NCBI RefSeq assembly: GCF_003464595.1
Contig: NZ_QRZF01000012.1
Coordinates: 62,001 to 126,000, forward strand
Direction of reading: 5' to 3'
From: Bacteroides intestinalis
GTDB taxonomy: Bacteria > Bacteroidota > Bacteroidia > Bacteroidales > Bacteroidaceae
Length of the DNA stretch: 64,000 bases
Shown here: piece after piece, positions 63,501 to 64,000 of the stretch
Position numbering within the stretch: position 1 is the first letter of the stretch
Layout: the number at the start of each line of letters is the position of its first letter
Made by a program: the position numbers and the translations under genes
The notes under the pieces: model-generated
The model's database searches: none
What the model saw: the letters and a program-made list of their open reading frames with translations, nothing else
What the model was told of the DNA's origin: nothing

Positions 63501-63939
63501 TTCTGTTTCTGATTTTACAATTGACGGTGGAAGTTATAACATTGCCGGATTGGCGGGGTATATTATTAAAGCCAAATCATTCATAATAGAAAATTGCCAG
63601 ACAAGCAATATAACACTAAAGGTGTCTGATGCTAAATATGCCAATCGGGTGAACTATAGTTCTGCATTCTTTGGTTGCTTTGGCGTTACAGCAAGTAAGC
63701 AAGCCTCTTCTGTTGTATTCAAGAATAATACAGTCAGTGGGACGTACACATATGATGGTACTGCAGTCAACTTGGGTAGTTTCACTATCAGTGATGCTGG
63801 CAAGGCAGATGACAGCGATTACAATACTTTTGTCTGTGCTCCACTATTCGGAGATTGTGATGCAACAAGCATGGACATTACTATTGATGATAAAGTTTAT
63901 ACTTATAACAATGGGAAGTACATTCAGAAACAAAACTAA
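60541..63939 (+). CDS. Large fimbrillin-like surface lipoprotein with GLUG-type repeats
   Basis: This 1132-residue lipoprotein has the lipobox TVFSC (Cys at 23). Residues about 40-275 look like a fimbrillin-family N-terminal domain (ITATFEGVGSNTRTTVNDQYQIVWQESDALALF, FKHMAALIKLTVNKIP, YIPLPVGTYQFITAEL). A linker rich in Thr, Ala and Ser follows. Then two homologous blocks of about 300 residues start near 510 and 820, each opening with a SELAW/AQLAY stretch, LTAGTTTLYADVDL or ILLSADLDMGNKNW, and FDGNNHTIKNL or FDGNNKTISNL. Short GLUG-like turns follow (IGLFAVVYGAATIKDITLDKV, AGLFGNVQNAIIKNLNV). Such proteins are adhesin-like cell-surface structures. The ligand is unknown. Confidence 0.85.
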   Translation: MLRLRKLMQVACTATAALTVFSCSQDEFEMTNGKGNTAAITATFEGVGSNTRTTVNDQYQIVWQESDALALFCTDNSKTSLSYQDGKGTTSATFTGSVESGKTASFSVYPDQENMSVSNNTLTMTLPATLEKYAGSSNGPMYAKVTDADNLSALSFKHMAALIKLTVNKIPADATTFKVTASNNIAGTCTADLSADYPVLIVKDEGASKTITATFTASSSVTSRSFYIPLPVGTYQFITAELTNGNDKVYFTKTLNNKTLNRRDLLEVPALDCVTVEATTPTALNEALESSDNLPQTAPEDKITTDIAITGDFATASENAEIKIPVVANSDINLAFQSVPATSGGALQLTDKNKENQTTPAETATNKVSLAIPEVSDDGTSAPSVAIDMPRTTVTLSAVGAKATYNEVTVTTAKQTLVVNAGVTVKKLIIKGGNVEIYGIVEELVRENGNVEIVEVASFEAASIKTVTNPEHFKFTSTWDGISQIEATNGNIYTAAQLAYYQSKIAPNNVNYQSLPVTLTAGTTTLYADVDLANKPWLGMVINGNTFDGNNHTIKNLNMGQYIMNQQETKYTPQACIGLFAVVYGAATIKDITLDKVTIHPDASVSPKWVGALVGYSRGNVTKYENCVARNVDIFTHGATSYRVGGLIGYIEACGAANNTATATLKSCKVENATIAASFGYGGLVGSMYDSVTFEDCSTKDITLSLNGECDNTYGYVSGFIGDIANSGTKARTIIIKNCTADALTNETALKVPMGGCKWCGIVEPESVPNFTIKVTDNNESEKTLVAGTDFNKVYNIPWDGSSSFEPKYENNTYTITAPSELAWIAKQVEKGNTFEGKNILLSADLDMGNKNWKPIGDNSAHKTINMDKQEAEYVKTVKYFKGTFDGNNKTISNLMVNHKYPGAGLFGNVQNAIIKNLNVTNATINGSSKWTAVIIGFSNGSLTVENVKVSNSEINMGSDTDGAVKLAGIVSYMNGNNTEDIHLKGCSVSDFTIDGGSYNIAGLAGYIIKAKSFIIENCQTSNITLKVSDAKYANRVNYSSAFFGCFGVTASKQASSVVFKNNTVSGTYTYDGTAVNLGSFTISDAGKADDSDYNTFVCAPLFGDCDATSMDITIDDKVYTYNNGKYIQKQN

Positions 63940-63960
63940 AATTATTTCCTAACAGTTGGG

Positions 63961-63990
63961 AAGGAGCCTCAAAAGCTCCTTCTCTTTTCA
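63961..63990 (+). terminator. Terminator after the surface-lipoprotein operon
   Basis: AAGGAGC (63961-63967) pairs with GCTCCTT (63975-63981) around a seven-base loop, followed by CTCTTTTC. It ends the + strand operon near the window edge. Confidence 0.75.
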
Positions 63991-64000
63991 AGCTCCTTTT

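Noticed and set aside
1..64000. tRNA, rRNA, insertion sequence, integrase or att sites
   Set aside because: None could be seen on either strand; boundaries between clusters show no transposase remnants or target-site duplications I could find by eye.

Overview
The window reads as a chromosomal segment of a gut Bacteroides (Bacteroidota). Support comes from SusC/SusD pairs, two one-protein hybrid two-component regulators (HTCS), many lipoprotein and signal-peptide glycoside hydrolases, promoters of the TTTG-N19-21-TAnnTTTG type, and typical Bacteroides mutS, ychF and lgt genes. No rRNA, tRNA, CRISPR array, transposase or integrase was seen.

Region 1 (1-15761) is a polysaccharide utilization locus (PUL). 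It holds SusC (5' end outside the window), SusD, a GH42 and a GH2 enzyme on +, then a GH30 enzyme and an HTCS on -. The gene set points to a beta-linked glycan. mutS (16146-18764) separates it from region 2.

Region 2 (18874-37877) is an enzyme-rich cluster around a second HTCS: GH127, GH76, GH97, GH38, then a - strand operon GH76, GH125 and a DUF4965/glutaminase-A-like protein. GH76+GH125+GH38 is the classical kit for alpha-mannan. No SusC/SusD pair is present here, so uptake must be supplied from elsewhere.

Region 3 (37878-40844) is a 0.9 kb non-coding stretch with an unusual 22-nt alternating array, followed by a two-gene module: an AAA/ABC-type ATPase and an overlapping unknown partner.

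Region 4 (40917-54099) resembles the ribose/nucleoside utilization (rus) loci of Bacteroides. A + strand regulator diverges from a - strand operon: ribokinase, sugar permease, SusC, SusD, BACON/FISUMP lipoprotein, beta-propeller lipoprotein, truncated hydrolase-like ORF, nucleoside hydrolase, second beta-propeller lipoprotein. The expected logic is binding and import of a ribosylated compound, ribose release, inner-membrane uptake and phosphorylation.

Region 5 (54152-59432) is mostly housekeeping on -: two tandem lgt genes, an ORF6N-domain protein, a ketopantoate reductase-like enzyme, a secreted protein and ychF.

Region 6 (59433-64000) holds another 22-nt array, a candidate long-hairpin RNA, a 72-residue protein and a 1132-residue fimbrillin-like surface lipoprotein.

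The most unexpected signal is a set of three intergenic arrays (about 38165-38406, 44490-44591, 59712-59902). They share no sequence, but all have an exact 22-nt period in which each unit is a quasi-palindrome made of two roughly complementary 11-nt halves.
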